Origin: Granulicella arctica
GTDB lineage: Bacteria; Acidobacteriota; Terriglobia; Terriglobales; Acidobacteriaceae
Direction: 5' to 3'
Assembly (NCBI RefSeq): GCF_013410065.1
Contig: NZ_JACCCW010000002.1
Span: 1-64,000 of the forward strand
DNA length: 64,000 bases
Below, one piece after another: positions 43,001 to 50,885 of the stretch. Under the pieces are notes generated by a model. That model did no database searches. It was not told the DNA's origin and saw only the letters and a list, made by a program, of their open reading frames with translations. Made by a program: the position numbers and the translations under genes. Within the stretch, counting starts at the first letter, position 1; each line of letters opens with the position of its first letter.

Positions 43001-43648
43001 ACCGGCAAGCTGGACCATGTCTGGGATCAAAGCCCGAGTTTCTTCGGCAACATTTACGGAACGTACGAACTGCCCAAGTTGGGCTCGCTGCCTGTCTACG
43101 AGCGAGCGATTCTTGGTGGATGGAAGCTGAACGGCGTGATGCGGTATTCCAACGGCCAATTGCTCAACTCGCCAAGCAACGTCAACATCATCGGCAATTA
43201 CAGGCAGCCGCACGGGACGCTCCACCGTCAGTACAACACCTGCTACGAGAACACTGCGGGCACGCCTGTCAACACCGTGCTGGACCCCACTGGTACATAC
43301 CCACTTAGCACGGCTTGCGATTCGACGTCGCCAACGCCTGCCTTCATTCAGCGTCTGGCCTACACCTCGCAGACCAACAGTAGCTATCTCAATATTCGCC
43401 AGCAATATCACCCATTGTTGGATGCGTCGCTCTTCAAGCAATTCGCTATACGGGACGGAGTCAGCTTTGAGATCCGTGGCGAGTTCTTCAACGTCCTCAA
43501 CACGCCTATATGGGGTGCTCCAGGCGGCCTTGGCGCTTCCAACGCAGGATCTTCGTCCGGAGGGTATTCATTGACCAACCCAACCGGCTTCTTTTCCCAG
43601 GCCAACGATCCGCGTATCGGGCAGCTTACGGCGCGCATCAACTTCTAG
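40028..43648 (+). CDS. Oar-like TonB-dependent receptor, second copy
   Basis: The product is 1206 residues and starts at GTG 40028 after GGAGG. A signal peptide (FFGFALLLMLGCSFVAPSYAQ) leads into a carboxypeptidase-regulatory-like domain (LGTLNGSVADSTGAKVIGAEV), the plug (QQVSDLPNNGRDPNVLATL, RLTLDGIPNDPPERLSG, GTVTDVILKSGTSSFHGAAY) and a long barrel with Oar-type segments (YAPWVQDDWRASSKLTVNLGLRWD, GDGVSFEIRGEFFNVLNTP) ending LTARINF. It would import glycan pieces freed by the neighbouring hydrolases. The upstream 32-bp element links it to the hydrolase at 35981, and a long hairpin follows it. Confidence 0.9.
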   Translation: MHICNLRHKFFGFALLLMLGCSFVAPSYAQQYLGTLNGSVADSTGAKVIGAEVTAKDLTTNFVSKGVTNSEGVYAIPSLTPDVYSITVTAKNFRIETRTGITLTSGATVGIDFALTPGAQTESVIVTANSQLLDTESPALATTITGQQVSDLPNNGRDPNVLATLTVGVINGGSGGYFQGASHNYTNPFSGVAVQITTDGNGGHNRLTLDGIPNDPPERLSGVTYAGFTPSPESVQEVKISQGIFDASVGHGSGTVTDVILKSGTSSFHGAAYYVFQNTYINANTSQNTHNGTPRGNDQLSQTGFVFDGPVKIPHVYDGRDKTHFMVAYERYHSHSGSAYSSRVPTPAELAGDFSGLCGAFNGSGLCTTGTQLYMPNSAVDANGNRTQYFAYNNIASAITTSGAAFASYYPAPNVPGYTATSTVNYQAIHAASQSNYPSLDIRIDHQLSAKDTINATYFTANLTQSNPLLGFPKGITTNGGGDTVIRNTHGGSLDEVHVFSPSFVLDSRFGLINHPFGLNYPGNANFDLGSLGISGSYPYASFPGATLTATAVTGSLNTSNVTNTYASLAPGAGGQVSTSTLGSLNEIATKTVRTHSIRFGFEGNILRYDQQNPESGFGNGSSTPGFYFDNRFTQRNVIQQTVGADASSGNAFADLLLGDFSSTNYTAAASYAMQQIYYAPWVQDDWRASSKLTVNLGLRWDVELPYTERYNKLVTTFCTTCVNPLQASVAGLPLYGGLQYAGPGNRYPFSANYKAIQPRLGLAYQAARNTVIHAGYGLIYFNTFESPIGTGFTQNTSYNNYVTSSPINSLSNPYPNGVALPTGSSQGLSTAVGQNVSFVDPSHVQPRSTEFTLNVQQQLPGSLVVEVGYVGARPTHIEVNHNINLLPAQYYNQGASEVTYLNAAVPNPMAGKVSQAPGLNGATIAQNLLLLPYPEFGSVTEQYSPIGSQPYNALQITVTKPMTHHFTISGNMTWQKIIDHTGYLDNYAAVTGKLDHVWDQSPSFFGNIYGTYELPKLGSLPVYERAILGGWKLNGVMRYSNGQLLNSPSNVNIIGNYRQPHGTLHRQYNTCYENTAGTPVNTVLDPTGTYPLSTACDSTSPTPAFIQRLAYTSQTNSSYLNIRQQYHPLLDASLFKQFAIRDGVSFEIRGEFFNVLNTPIWGAPGGLGASNAGSSSGGYSLTNPTGFFSQANDPRIGQLTARINF

Positions 43649-43670
43649 CAACCTTTCTGAAACTCCTTTG

Positions 43671-43718
43671 TTTGATTTGAATGCAGCCATTCCATTCGGA
43701 GTGGCTGCATTCATCAAA
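43671..43718 (+). terminator. long hairpin after the TonB receptor gene
   Basis: GAATGCAGCCA (43679-43689) pairs perfectly with TGGCTGCATTC (43702-43712), and outer TTTGA/TCAAA extend the stem. The loop is 12 bases. No long T-run follows, so it may end transcription weakly, or protect the receptor mRNA so that it exceeds the downstream genes. Confidence 0.5.
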
Positions 43719-43771
43719 ACTGAAGTTCCTATATCGTCGCTGATTCGAATCTGATCGGAAGGGATTCCGTT

Positions 43772-43909
43772 ATGGCAGACAATGAGAAGAAGACGGAACC
43801 GGTGCAACCACTTACTCTGGATATTTTGAAGAAGATGTCTGCTTCAGGTAAATCGCTCCCCTCGGTCAAGCCGGCACCCCTAAGGAAGGATGAAGTGACG
43901 AATGACTGA
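43772..43909 (+). CDS. 45-residue charged small protein, tentative
   Basis: ATG at 43772, with GGAAGGG about ten bases before, opens MADNEKKTEPVQPLTLDILK, continuing KKMSASGKSLPSVKPAPLRK and ending at TGA 43907. It is soluble and lysine-rich, with no known family. It fills the gap between the receptor and the Tat-exported hydrolase. Accepted because of its ribosome-binding site and non-random composition. Confidence 0.35.
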   Translation: MADNEKKTEPVQPLTLDILKKMSASGKSLPSVKPAPLRKDEVTND

Positions 43910-44000
43910 GATAGATGAAGGGACTTTTCCGTATGGACTTGGCTGCAAGGCTATCTCCCATCTTCCTAAATCAAATGAGAACTAAAGAGGCATAAACGGA

Positions 44001-45368
44001 ATGACCCTTATCTCTAGACGTGATGTCTTAGCTGGTTTGGCCGCTTCAAGTGCTGCCTGCATAGTGACTGCTCGCAGCGAAGAGCGCCAAAACTCAGCCG
44101 CCGGCAACCCGTCGCGGCTCTCCGGCGACGAGCGCCGTCAACACGCAAATGCACTAATCCGTTATTTCGCCGCGAATGCGCCGCAGCTTCTGCGGGCTCC
44201 CGATGGGATACTGAAGCGCCCTAGCGTTTCGCCCAGCCTGCCCGGCAAGAGGTACTCGACTCAACTCTGGGATTGGGACACGCTCTGGACCAGCCGAGGA
44301 CTCTTTCGACTTGCCGCGCTGCAACATGACGCGTCGCTCAAGCAAAAGCTCTGCGAGCACGTTTCTGGCAGCCTGTTGAACTTTCTCGAGCATGCCTCTG
44401 CTGAAGGACGGATCCCGATCCTGATGACCACGACCGATCCAGATCCACTTCGAGTTTTGGGGACCAACGCTTCGTCGAAAAATCAAGCCAAACCCGTGTT
44501 CGGTCAACTCGCGCTACTCGCCGCAGATCAGCGCGGAGAAGTAGGCTGGCTGGCACCGTACTTCGACACGATTCTGCGCTTCTATAGCTCGTGGACCACG
44601 CACAATACATCGTCCATCGGTCTGCTGGTATGGGGAGACGATGTTGCGATTGGTGATGACAACGATCCGACAACGTTTGGCCGGCCATCCTTCTCGTCTG
44701 CCAACCTTCTGCTGAACTGTCTGTTTTATGAGGACCTCATTGCGTCGGCCGAACTCGCCCTGCGCCTTGGACGTGCGAAGGATCATGATCGTCTCTCCGG
44801 GCAGGCCCAGACTCTGGCACAGCAAATCCAGATGTACTGCTGGGATCCGAGGGATAGCTACTTCTATTCTGTCGATGTTCAATGTGTTGACCGCCGCGCC
44901 GAACTCATTCCTACGGTGCCTCGCGGCATGGACATGTCCTGGAAGTCTCTTCCGATGAGAATTCAGATGTTCACCGGATTCCTTCCTCTCTGGTGCGGTA
45001 TCGCCTCGCAGACGCAGGCCGACGATTTGGTAAAAATCAATTATCTTGCTGATGACCGGCTCTGTGCCCGTTGGGGTGTTCGTTCGCTCTCGTCCCGGGA
45101 ATCGATGTACTCCCTTGCATTCAGCTCCAATCCCAGCAATTGGCTGGGTCCGGTATGGATCATCGTGAACTACTTCACATGGAAGGCGCTTCAGCGATAC
45201 GGCTTCCATAAGGAAGCTGCGGCTCTTGCCGACAAAACGATCTCCTTGCTCGCCTCAGATCTCAAAGTGAACGGTTCTCTCAACGAGTACTATCACCCGG
45301 ACACAGGCGCAGCTCTGAGCCATAAGGGCTTCATGGATTGGAATTTGCTTGTTTTGGAAATGATCTGA
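44001..45368 (+). CDS. Tat-exported GH63/GH37-like glycoside hydrolase
   Basis: The 455-residue product begins with a twin-arginine signal (SRRDVLAGLAASSAACIVTA). The body is an (alpha/alpha)6 barrel of the MGH1/GH63/GH37 kind: YSTQLWDWDTLWTSRGLFRL near residue 90, LLVWGDDVAIGDDND near 210, NWLGPVWIIVNYFTWKAL near 395 and NEYYHPDTGAALSHKGFMDW near the end, which carry the usual acidic residues. Export already folded through Tat suits a cofactor- or metal-bearing or fast-folding enzyme. The substrate is unknown; family members act on glucosidic or mannosyl linkages. It is followed by the rhamnosidase gene on the same strand. Confidence 0.8.
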   Translation: MTLISRRDVLAGLAASSAACIVTARSEERQNSAAGNPSRLSGDERRQHANALIRYFAANAPQLLRAPDGILKRPSVSPSLPGKRYSTQLWDWDTLWTSRGLFRLAALQHDASLKQKLCEHVSGSLLNFLEHASAEGRIPILMTTTDPDPLRVLGTNASSKNQAKPVFGQLALLAADQRGEVGWLAPYFDTILRFYSSWTTHNTSSIGLLVWGDDVAIGDDNDPTTFGRPSFSSANLLLNCLFYEDLIASAELALRLGRAKDHDRLSGQAQTLAQQIQMYCWDPRDSYFYSVDVQCVDRRAELIPTVPRGMDMSWKSLPMRIQMFTGFLPLWCGIASQTQADDLVKINYLADDRLCARWGVRSLSSRESMYSLAFSSNPSNWLGPVWIIVNYFTWKALQRYGFHKEAAALADKTISLLASDLKVNGSLNEYYHPDTGAALSHKGFMDWNLLVLEMI

Positions 45369-45488
45369 TCAGAAATTGAATGTTTGCTCATCCCTTCATA
45401 CTTCAGGTCGATTCGAAATATCCGCAATCCATTCACAAACCGCTCAGACAAGAATTTTGAAGCACAAAGCAAGGTTCAGGGAGCAAGT

Positions 45489-47246
45489 ATGCGTACGTGG
45501 TTTCTAAGCGCGGTGGTGTTTGGGGTGATGCTGCGACCGGCGACGGGGCAGGATGCCGCGCCGATACATCTAGTAGAACAGGCACCTGTAGCGATCAGCA
45601 AGATCGCACCGGAAGTGTTCCTAGTGGACTTTGGGCGGGTCGCGTTTGGTAACCTTTTGCTAACGCCTGGGAATTTGACTGTATCGGAGGCTGTTACCGT
45701 CCGCTTTGGCGAGGCATTGAAAGATGGCCGGGTGGATACGCACCCACCGGGCTCAGTGCGCTATACGGAGGTTAAGGTTTCACCCAATGGGGCACGGACC
45801 ATGACTGTGACTCCTTCAGCGGACGCGCGCAACACGAAGACTCCTGCGGTGTTGACCCCCGCACCTTGGGGAACGCTGACACCCTTTCGTTGGGTTGAGG
45901 TAGAAGGCTGGCCAACAGAACTGCACGCGAACCAGATTCGCCGCCGCGCAGCTTTTGACAGTACCTGGAGCGATGCTGCTGCGACCTTCCACTCGTCAGA
46001 TCCTATGTTGGATAAGATCTGGGATCTCTGCCACTACTCGATCAAGGCTACGACTTTTTCCGGGATATTTGTCGACGGGGATCGTGAGCGCCTAGCCTAT
46101 GAGGCGGATGCGTATCTGACTCAGCTAAGTTATTACGCCGGAGACGCCGATCCACGAATATCGCGAGTTACTTTCGATCATTTAACTAAGTTTCCGACCT
46201 GGCCGTCCGAGTGGGCCCCGCATATGGTCTTTATGGCCTATGCCGACTGGATGCAAACGGGCGACACGGGCTGGCTGGCGGCGCACTACGAGGGACTAAA
46301 AACCAAGCTGTTAGATAATCGAATCGGACAAGACGGACTGGTGCTGAGCTCAGCAGACCTAATTAAACGTGGAGATATTGTTGACTGGCCAGGGCACGAA
46401 CGCGATGGTTATGTCTTTACCAGTGTCAACACGGTTGTCAATGCCTTCCATCTGCGCGCGTTGAAAGAGATGAGCGAGCTTGCCGAAGCCCTGGGTAAGA
46501 AGAAGGAGGCAGCGAAGTTTTCGGAGCAAGAAAGGACGGCGCAGGCGACTTTCCAGAAGAAGCTTTTTGATCCGTCTCGTGGGCTCTATCGTGATGGAGT
46601 AGGAACAGATCACGCTTCTCTGCATGCAAACCTGTTTCCTTTGGCTTTTGGGCTCGTACCTGTCGGCAAGCGGCAGCAGATTGCGCAGTGGCTCGCTGGT
46701 CGCGGCATGGCGGGCTCGGTCTATGCCGCACAGTATCTGTTGGAGGGGCTGTTCGAGAACGGCCAGGACACGGCTGCGATAGCCTTGATGACCGCACCGG
46801 GAGATCGAAGCTGGAGACATATGGTCGAGAGCGGCGCGACGATCACGTGGGAGGCCTGGGATCAAAAGTACAAGCCAAATCAGGATTGGAACCATGCCTG
46901 GGGAGCGGCTCCAGCGAACCTTCTGCCGCGCTTCGTGCTGGGCGTGCAGCCGTTGACGCCGGGGTGGAGGAGAGCCCTGATCCAACCACATCCAGGAAAT
47001 CTGACCAGCGTCGAAGGCCGGATACCAACGCCGCGCGGCGAGCTGTCGGTGCGCTGGACACGAGACAAAAAGTTCACTCTAATGCTGGGCCTGCCGACCG
47101 GAATGACCGCCAAAGTCGAGTTGCCAGCACTTGAGGGTTCGAGTGAAGTGTGGGTCGATGGCGCGCCGGTGAAGGCGCATCGCGAGGGTCAGTGGTGGAC
47201 TTTAGAGAAGGATCTGTCGGGAGCTGTCACGATCGAGGAGCGATGA
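45489..47246 (+). CDS. secreted GH78 alpha-L-rhamnosidase
   Basis: The product is about 585 residues from ATG 45489 (AGGGAG six bases before); the frame extends to 45384 without a better start. A short signal peptide (FLSAVVFGVMLRPATGQ) is followed by a beta-sandwich (EVFLVDFGRVAFGN) and an (alpha/alpha)6 barrel. GIFVDGDRERLAYEADAY corresponds to the conserved GH78 acid region, ITWEAWDQKYKPNQDWNHAW to the catalytic-end region, and a C-terminal beta domain contains RWTRDKKFTLMLGLP. It removes terminal alpha-L-rhamnose from polysaccharides or glycosides. It is somewhat short for the family because some N-terminal binding domains are absent. Confidence 0.85.
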   Translation: MRTWFLSAVVFGVMLRPATGQDAAPIHLVEQAPVAISKIAPEVFLVDFGRVAFGNLLLTPGNLTVSEAVTVRFGEALKDGRVDTHPPGSVRYTEVKVSPNGARTMTVTPSADARNTKTPAVLTPAPWGTLTPFRWVEVEGWPTELHANQIRRRAAFDSTWSDAAATFHSSDPMLDKIWDLCHYSIKATTFSGIFVDGDRERLAYEADAYLTQLSYYAGDADPRISRVTFDHLTKFPTWPSEWAPHMVFMAYADWMQTGDTGWLAAHYEGLKTKLLDNRIGQDGLVLSSADLIKRGDIVDWPGHERDGYVFTSVNTVVNAFHLRALKEMSELAEALGKKKEAAKFSEQERTAQATFQKKLFDPSRGLYRDGVGTDHASLHANLFPLAFGLVPVGKRQQIAQWLAGRGMAGSVYAAQYLLEGLFENGQDTAAIALMTAPGDRSWRHMVESGATITWEAWDQKYKPNQDWNHAWGAAPANLLPRFVLGVQPLTPGWRRALIQPHPGNLTSVEGRIPTPRGELSVRWTRDKKFTLMLGLPTGMTAKVELPALEGSSEVWVDGAPVKAHREGQWWTLEKDLSGAVTIEER

Positions 47247-47426
47247 GGCGTCAGATTGACAGTGCTGTAGAGATCGATGCCTGGCTATTTCTTCCTGAAG
47301 ACTCAAATGGCAAGAATCCTGTCGTTGAGATGTCGAATCTGAACTTGCATTCGCTCTCTCTGGCTAATTTAGTAGTCACCTGACGTGAACGAAAGCTTTA
47401 AGCTCAAGGCCGAGGTGCTGATTCGC

Positions 47427-47945
47427 ATGATTGAGTATTCAGGCAGCGTAACTCGTTCGCTGCTCATTTGGTGGGTTCTTTGCTATTTACTTGGCTGGTT
47501 GGGACTGTTGACTCCTGCTTTCAGCCAGCAACCGTTACCGATGACATAGGGTTCCGCGACATCCGGGTCGATGGTACGCGCATCCTCCTCAACGGCAGAG
47601 CGATTTTTCTACAGGGTGCCTATATGCGTGCAGAGGCTCCGATTCGTGGAGGCCGCATCAACACCATCTTCGACTATTTAAAGGATATGAACGCGAACTT
47701 CGTTCGTCTTGCACACTATCCCCACGACGAGCGCATGGAACACATCGCCAACCGCGATGGCTTTATGATCTGGTCCCAATTGGCAGCACATCTCTTTTGA
47801 GAATCCCGAAGTCTACGCCAAAGACGTCGTCATGCTCAAAGTGTGATCCGACGTGAGCGGAACAAGGCATCGGTCACATACTAGCCTCGAACGGAAACCG
47901 CCATCAGCCTACCAGGCCTCGATGTCAACAACCTCTTGAGACACC
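47427..47945 (+). pseudogene. decaying GH2-family glycosidase gene
   Basis: A signal-peptide-like frame from ATG 47427 (LLIWWVLCYLLGWLGLLTPA) stops near 47550. A second frame then reads DIGFRDIRVDGTRILLNGRA, NANFVRLAHYPHDERMEHIA and NRDGFMIWSQ, the start of the GH2 TIM barrel. Further on, pieces in shifting frames read FENPEVYAKDVVMLK, IRRERNKASV and NETAISLPGLDVNN. The N-terminal jelly-roll domains and the rest of the barrel are missing, with at least three frame changes. It was probably a third hydrolase of this locus. Its end is near an IS481 remnant. Confidence 0.7.
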
Positions 47946-48045
47946 ACAACTAGAGAATGTCGAAACGTACCCCAACTGACATGCTTCTTTACCTTCCCCC
48001 GCTTAGCGGTGGGACGATGTGGTTCTCCATTAGGGAGATTTCCCA

Positions 48046-48090
48046 GGCAGATTTACCCTCAACCCGACCCATCAAATGCCGGGACTAAAT
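48046..48090 (+). mobile_element. IS481 right-end remnant
   Basis: The bases encode RFTLNPTHQMPGLN, the last residues of an IS481 transposase, followed by the terminal repeat CATCAAATGCCGGGACTAAA. The rest of the element is gone. Its outer end abuts the acyltransferase gene and supplies that gene's stop codon on the other strand. Confidence 0.75.
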
Positions 48091-49229
48091 AGCTCGGTTG
48101 TGACGACAGGCTCGGTGATTGGTTCGAGGGCAGGCTCCAGGACTGGTGCTGCGATGGTTATGGCTCGCGTCCTGGGACGTTCCAATAACCGTGCGAAGGT
48201 ACGGGTGAGGGGACGCTCCAACCAGCGGTAGGTTGCAAGGGACGTGGCTGCCGAAACCACCAAACAGACGACAGTGAAGACTATGGGCGCTGGGAAGTGC
48301 AGAAGCTTCCAAAGAATGTAGCAGACGGCGACCGGTATGAGGTGGACGAGATAGAGGCTGTAGGAGGCGTTGCCCAAGGTCTCAAGCCACGATAGGCGGA
48401 CGGGGCGGCCGAAGATGCAGAGCGCCACGATCGCGAGATCAATGAGCCAGTAGATCGCGTTCGAACGCAACGGGAATGTCTCGGTTCGGGGATTGGCGAT
48501 GATGGCGTTTATGGCGAGCAGCGGTACGACCCATGGAAGTCCGACCACCTTCAAGGTAAAGTCGGGGCGCTTGAGCCGGAGCCAACCGAGGGCCGCACCT
48601 ACACCGAAGAGCAGGATGATCGGCCTGGTGAGGAACTCGCCCTCCGAATGCGGGCTTGTACCGGAGAGGAGCGGGTAGAAGCCTGCTCCGATAGTTACGA
48701 TGGCTGCGAGCGTCGCAACCAGTGCAGGGATGCGGAATCGGTATGGCAGAAGGAGGGCCGCGGTGAAGAGCGCGTAGAAGACCATCTCGTAGTTCAGCGT
48801 CCAGCCCATGGGAACGATGGGGAGCATCAGAAGCAAGGGACCGAACTTGCCCACGTAGGGGATGAAGAACAATGACTTCAACACATAGCTTACGGGCATA
48901 AGCTTGCCGAGGCCGGCGAGTAAGATCCCTCCCGCAGCCAGAAGTGTGAAGAACCAGTAGAGCGGCACCACACGGACGATGCGGCGGATGGCAAAGTTTT
49001 TGGCGAGGGAGGCACGGGGGGCGGCATCGTCAGGTGAGTTCGCCGTGTAGGTCATGATGAAGCCGCTGATGATGAAGAAGATCGCGACGCCCTGCATCCC
49101 GATAAAGGACGCGAAGTAGGGCACACGAGCCGAAAGACCATGTCCGGCTGAGGGCAGCGAGGTGTGATCGAAGACGACGAGAAGAGCAGCAATTGCTCGA
49201 AGCGATTGTAAGGTTTGAATCTTTGGCAT
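48072..49229 (-). CDS. acyltransferase family 3 (OafA-like) membrane protein
   Basis: The 385-residue product begins IQTLQSLRAIAALLVVFDHT, the acyltransferase-3 signature with the catalytic histidine, and has about ten membrane spans, including MGWTLNYEMVFYALF near residue 145. These enzymes move acetyl or other acyl groups from the inside to sugars or lipids on the outside. The last residues are altered: the tail TTELFSPGI ends in the terminal repeat of an IS481 remnant, so the natural C-terminus has been replaced. The barrel of spans looks complete. It is the last gene of the minus-strand set with the MFS exporter and the two glycosyltransferases. Confidence 0.85.
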   Translation of the reverse strand: MPKIQTLQSLRAIAALLVVFDHTSLPSAGHGLSARVPYFASFIGMQGVAIFFIISGFIMTYTANSPDDAAPRASLAKNFAIRRIVRVVPLYWFFTLLAAGGILLAGLGKLMPVSYVLKSLFFIPYVGKFGPLLLMLPIVPMGWTLNYEMVFYALFTAALLLPYRFRIPALVATLAAIVTIGAGFYPLLSGTSPHSEGEFLTRPIILLFGVGAALGWLRLKRPDFTLKVVGLPWVVPLLAINAIIANPRTETFPLRSNAIYWLIDLAIVALCIFGRPVRLSWLETLGNASYSLYLVHLIPVAVCYILWKLLHFPAPIVFTVVCLVVSAATSLATYRWLERPLTRTFARLLERPRTRAITIAAPVLEPALEPITEPVVTTELFSPGI

Positions 49230-49606
49230 AATAAAGACCCCCGATGATCGCGGCAGCCTTCTCTCGAGTCCTTCGGAGCCTCGGAAGCTCGCCTGAAGTA
49301 TGAGAGAGATGGCATGGTAATAATTTCTTGGTTACTAAAGACTTGCGTCTTTATACCACCATCTTGTGAGATTCAGATAGGTTGTTTGATTGACGAGGTC
49401 AGTCCATTCGAATAAAGGGCGAATAAAGCCCGAAACTGGGGGAAGTCTAGCCCAAAAACAGGGAGAAAGGGTATTACGTGGGCTCGGGAAATGATCCCGC
49501 GAGAACGAGCTATACCTGCCACAGCTTGATGCCATGAGAATGCAGGAACGAGTGCATCAAGTTCTGTTGGATACGATGGTGAAGCCGGTTCCAGCTGTCC
49601 TGTGAC
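49230..49606. other. non-coding gap
   Basis: About 380 bp between the MFS gene and the acyltransferase gene, both on the minus strand. A 66-codon minus-strand frame has no ribosome-binding site. The gap suggests that the acyltransferase has its own promoter. No clear motif seen. Confidence 0.4.
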
Positions 49607-50851
49607 TTAGTTACTTCGGCTGCGCAGTGCGAGTTTTCCCATGAACACGAGCCCCAGCAGGAAGATCGCGCTTACCAGAAAGACCTGCTGCACTCCCATG
49701 AACTTTGTCATCATGCCTGAGACGAAGAGCCCGAGCACCTGAGAGCCAAAGACAATGGACATACCCGTGCTGCTGACGCGGCCCATGAGCTCCTCCGGCG
49801 TGTCCTGCTGCACCAAGGTTTGTCCAGGGAGCAGGATCATGGCGACGGAGAAACCGATGGCGAGCGCTGCCACGATAGTGACGGCAAGCAATGGCACCAG
49901 GCCCAAAGCGAGGAAGCCTGCCGCCATGCACACGAGGCCGCCGAAGACGAGTGTCTTATTGGAGTAGGTCTTCGCCAGTTTTTGCACGATCACGAAGCCG
50001 AGGAGGATGCCTAATCCGATCATCGAGCTGATGATGCCAAAGAGACGCGTGGCACCGTGCAGGCTTTCACGGACATACACCGCGATGAGAGGCCCGAAAC
50101 ATCCCAGTGTGAAGACCGCCGCGGCAAGAGCCACGGTGACGAATAGGATCGCTTTGTGGTGCACGATAAAGCTAAAACCTTCACGCATATCCAACCATAT
50201 TTTGTGGATACCGCTTGTGGTATCCGCTGGATTTTCCTGCGTGGGCACTGTTCTTTTCCGGATAGCGATGGAGCCAATGAGCATGGCTGAGGCCACGAAG
50301 CTCACGGCGTCGATCAGGTAGCAGGAGACCGCTCCGAAGGAAGCCACCAGAAGGCCCGCGATGCCGGGGGAGATAATCCAAATCACGAAGCTCACCTGTT
50401 GCATCACTGCGCTTGCGGCCATGATGCCTTCAGGAGGAACAGAGGCTCGGATGGTGCATTGTTGCGCTGGTCCGAAGAAGACTCCTACGACGCTCATCAA
50501 ACCGAGAATGAGGCAGAACTGCCAGAGGTGGGTTGCTCCCAGTAACATCAGCGAGAGAAAGACGCGGATAAGGTCGCTCGAGACGAGCGTGGATTTCAGT
50601 GGCCAGCGATCGACGAAGACGCCAGCCAGCGGTCCGATCAACACGGGGGGCAGCAGCGACGCAATCTGCACCCAGGTGATCTGCTCCGCGGCGGCATTCA
50701 TCTTGAAGGAAACTACGCTGAGGACTGCGAAGAGTGCGAGAAAGTCGCCGAAGGTGCTTATGATGAGGGCGAACCACATCAGCCGTACCGCGCGGATGCC
50801 CAGCACTTCGCGTAATGAAAGCTGATCGGGCATGACTGCCGAAGTCTCCAT
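49607..50851 (-). CDS. MFS exporter
   Basis: The 414-residue protein has twelve predicted spans and MFS features: FGDFLALFAVLSVVSF, the loop 2-3 region GPLAGVFVDRWPLKSTLV, and a central loop near residues 190-215. It resembles the MFS_3/EntS-like exporters of siderophores and drugs (PAQQCTIRASVPPEGIMAAS). Lying 34 bp after the GT2 gene in the same direction, it probably exports the glycolipid-like product of this cluster. Substrate inferred from neighbours. Confidence 0.85.
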   Translation of the reverse strand: METSAVMPDQLSLREVLGIRAVRLMWFALIISTFGDFLALFAVLSVVSFKMNAAAEQITWVQIASLLPPVLIGPLAGVFVDRWPLKSTLVSSDLIRVFLSLMLLGATHLWQFCLILGLMSVVGVFFGPAQQCTIRASVPPEGIMAASAVMQQVSFVIWIISPGIAGLLVASFGAVSCYLIDAVSFVASAMLIGSIAIRKRTVPTQENPADTTSGIHKIWLDMREGFSFIVHHKAILFVTVALAAAVFTLGCFGPLIAVYVRESLHGATRLFGIISSMIGLGILLGFVIVQKLAKTYSNKTLVFGGLVCMAAGFLALGLVPLLAVTIVAALAIGFSVAMILLPGQTLVQQDTPEELMGRVSSTGMSIVFGSQVLGLFVSGMMTKFMGVQQVFLVSAIFLLGLVFMGKLALRSRSN

Positions 50852-50885
50852 CTTCAGTAATCCCCTTGCCTCTTTACTGTTTTCT

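Noticed and set aside
47971..48045. Possible further IS or RNA piece between the GH2 remnant and the IS481 end (CTTAGCGGTGGGACGATGTG)
   Set aside because: Too short, with no recognisable coding or structural match.
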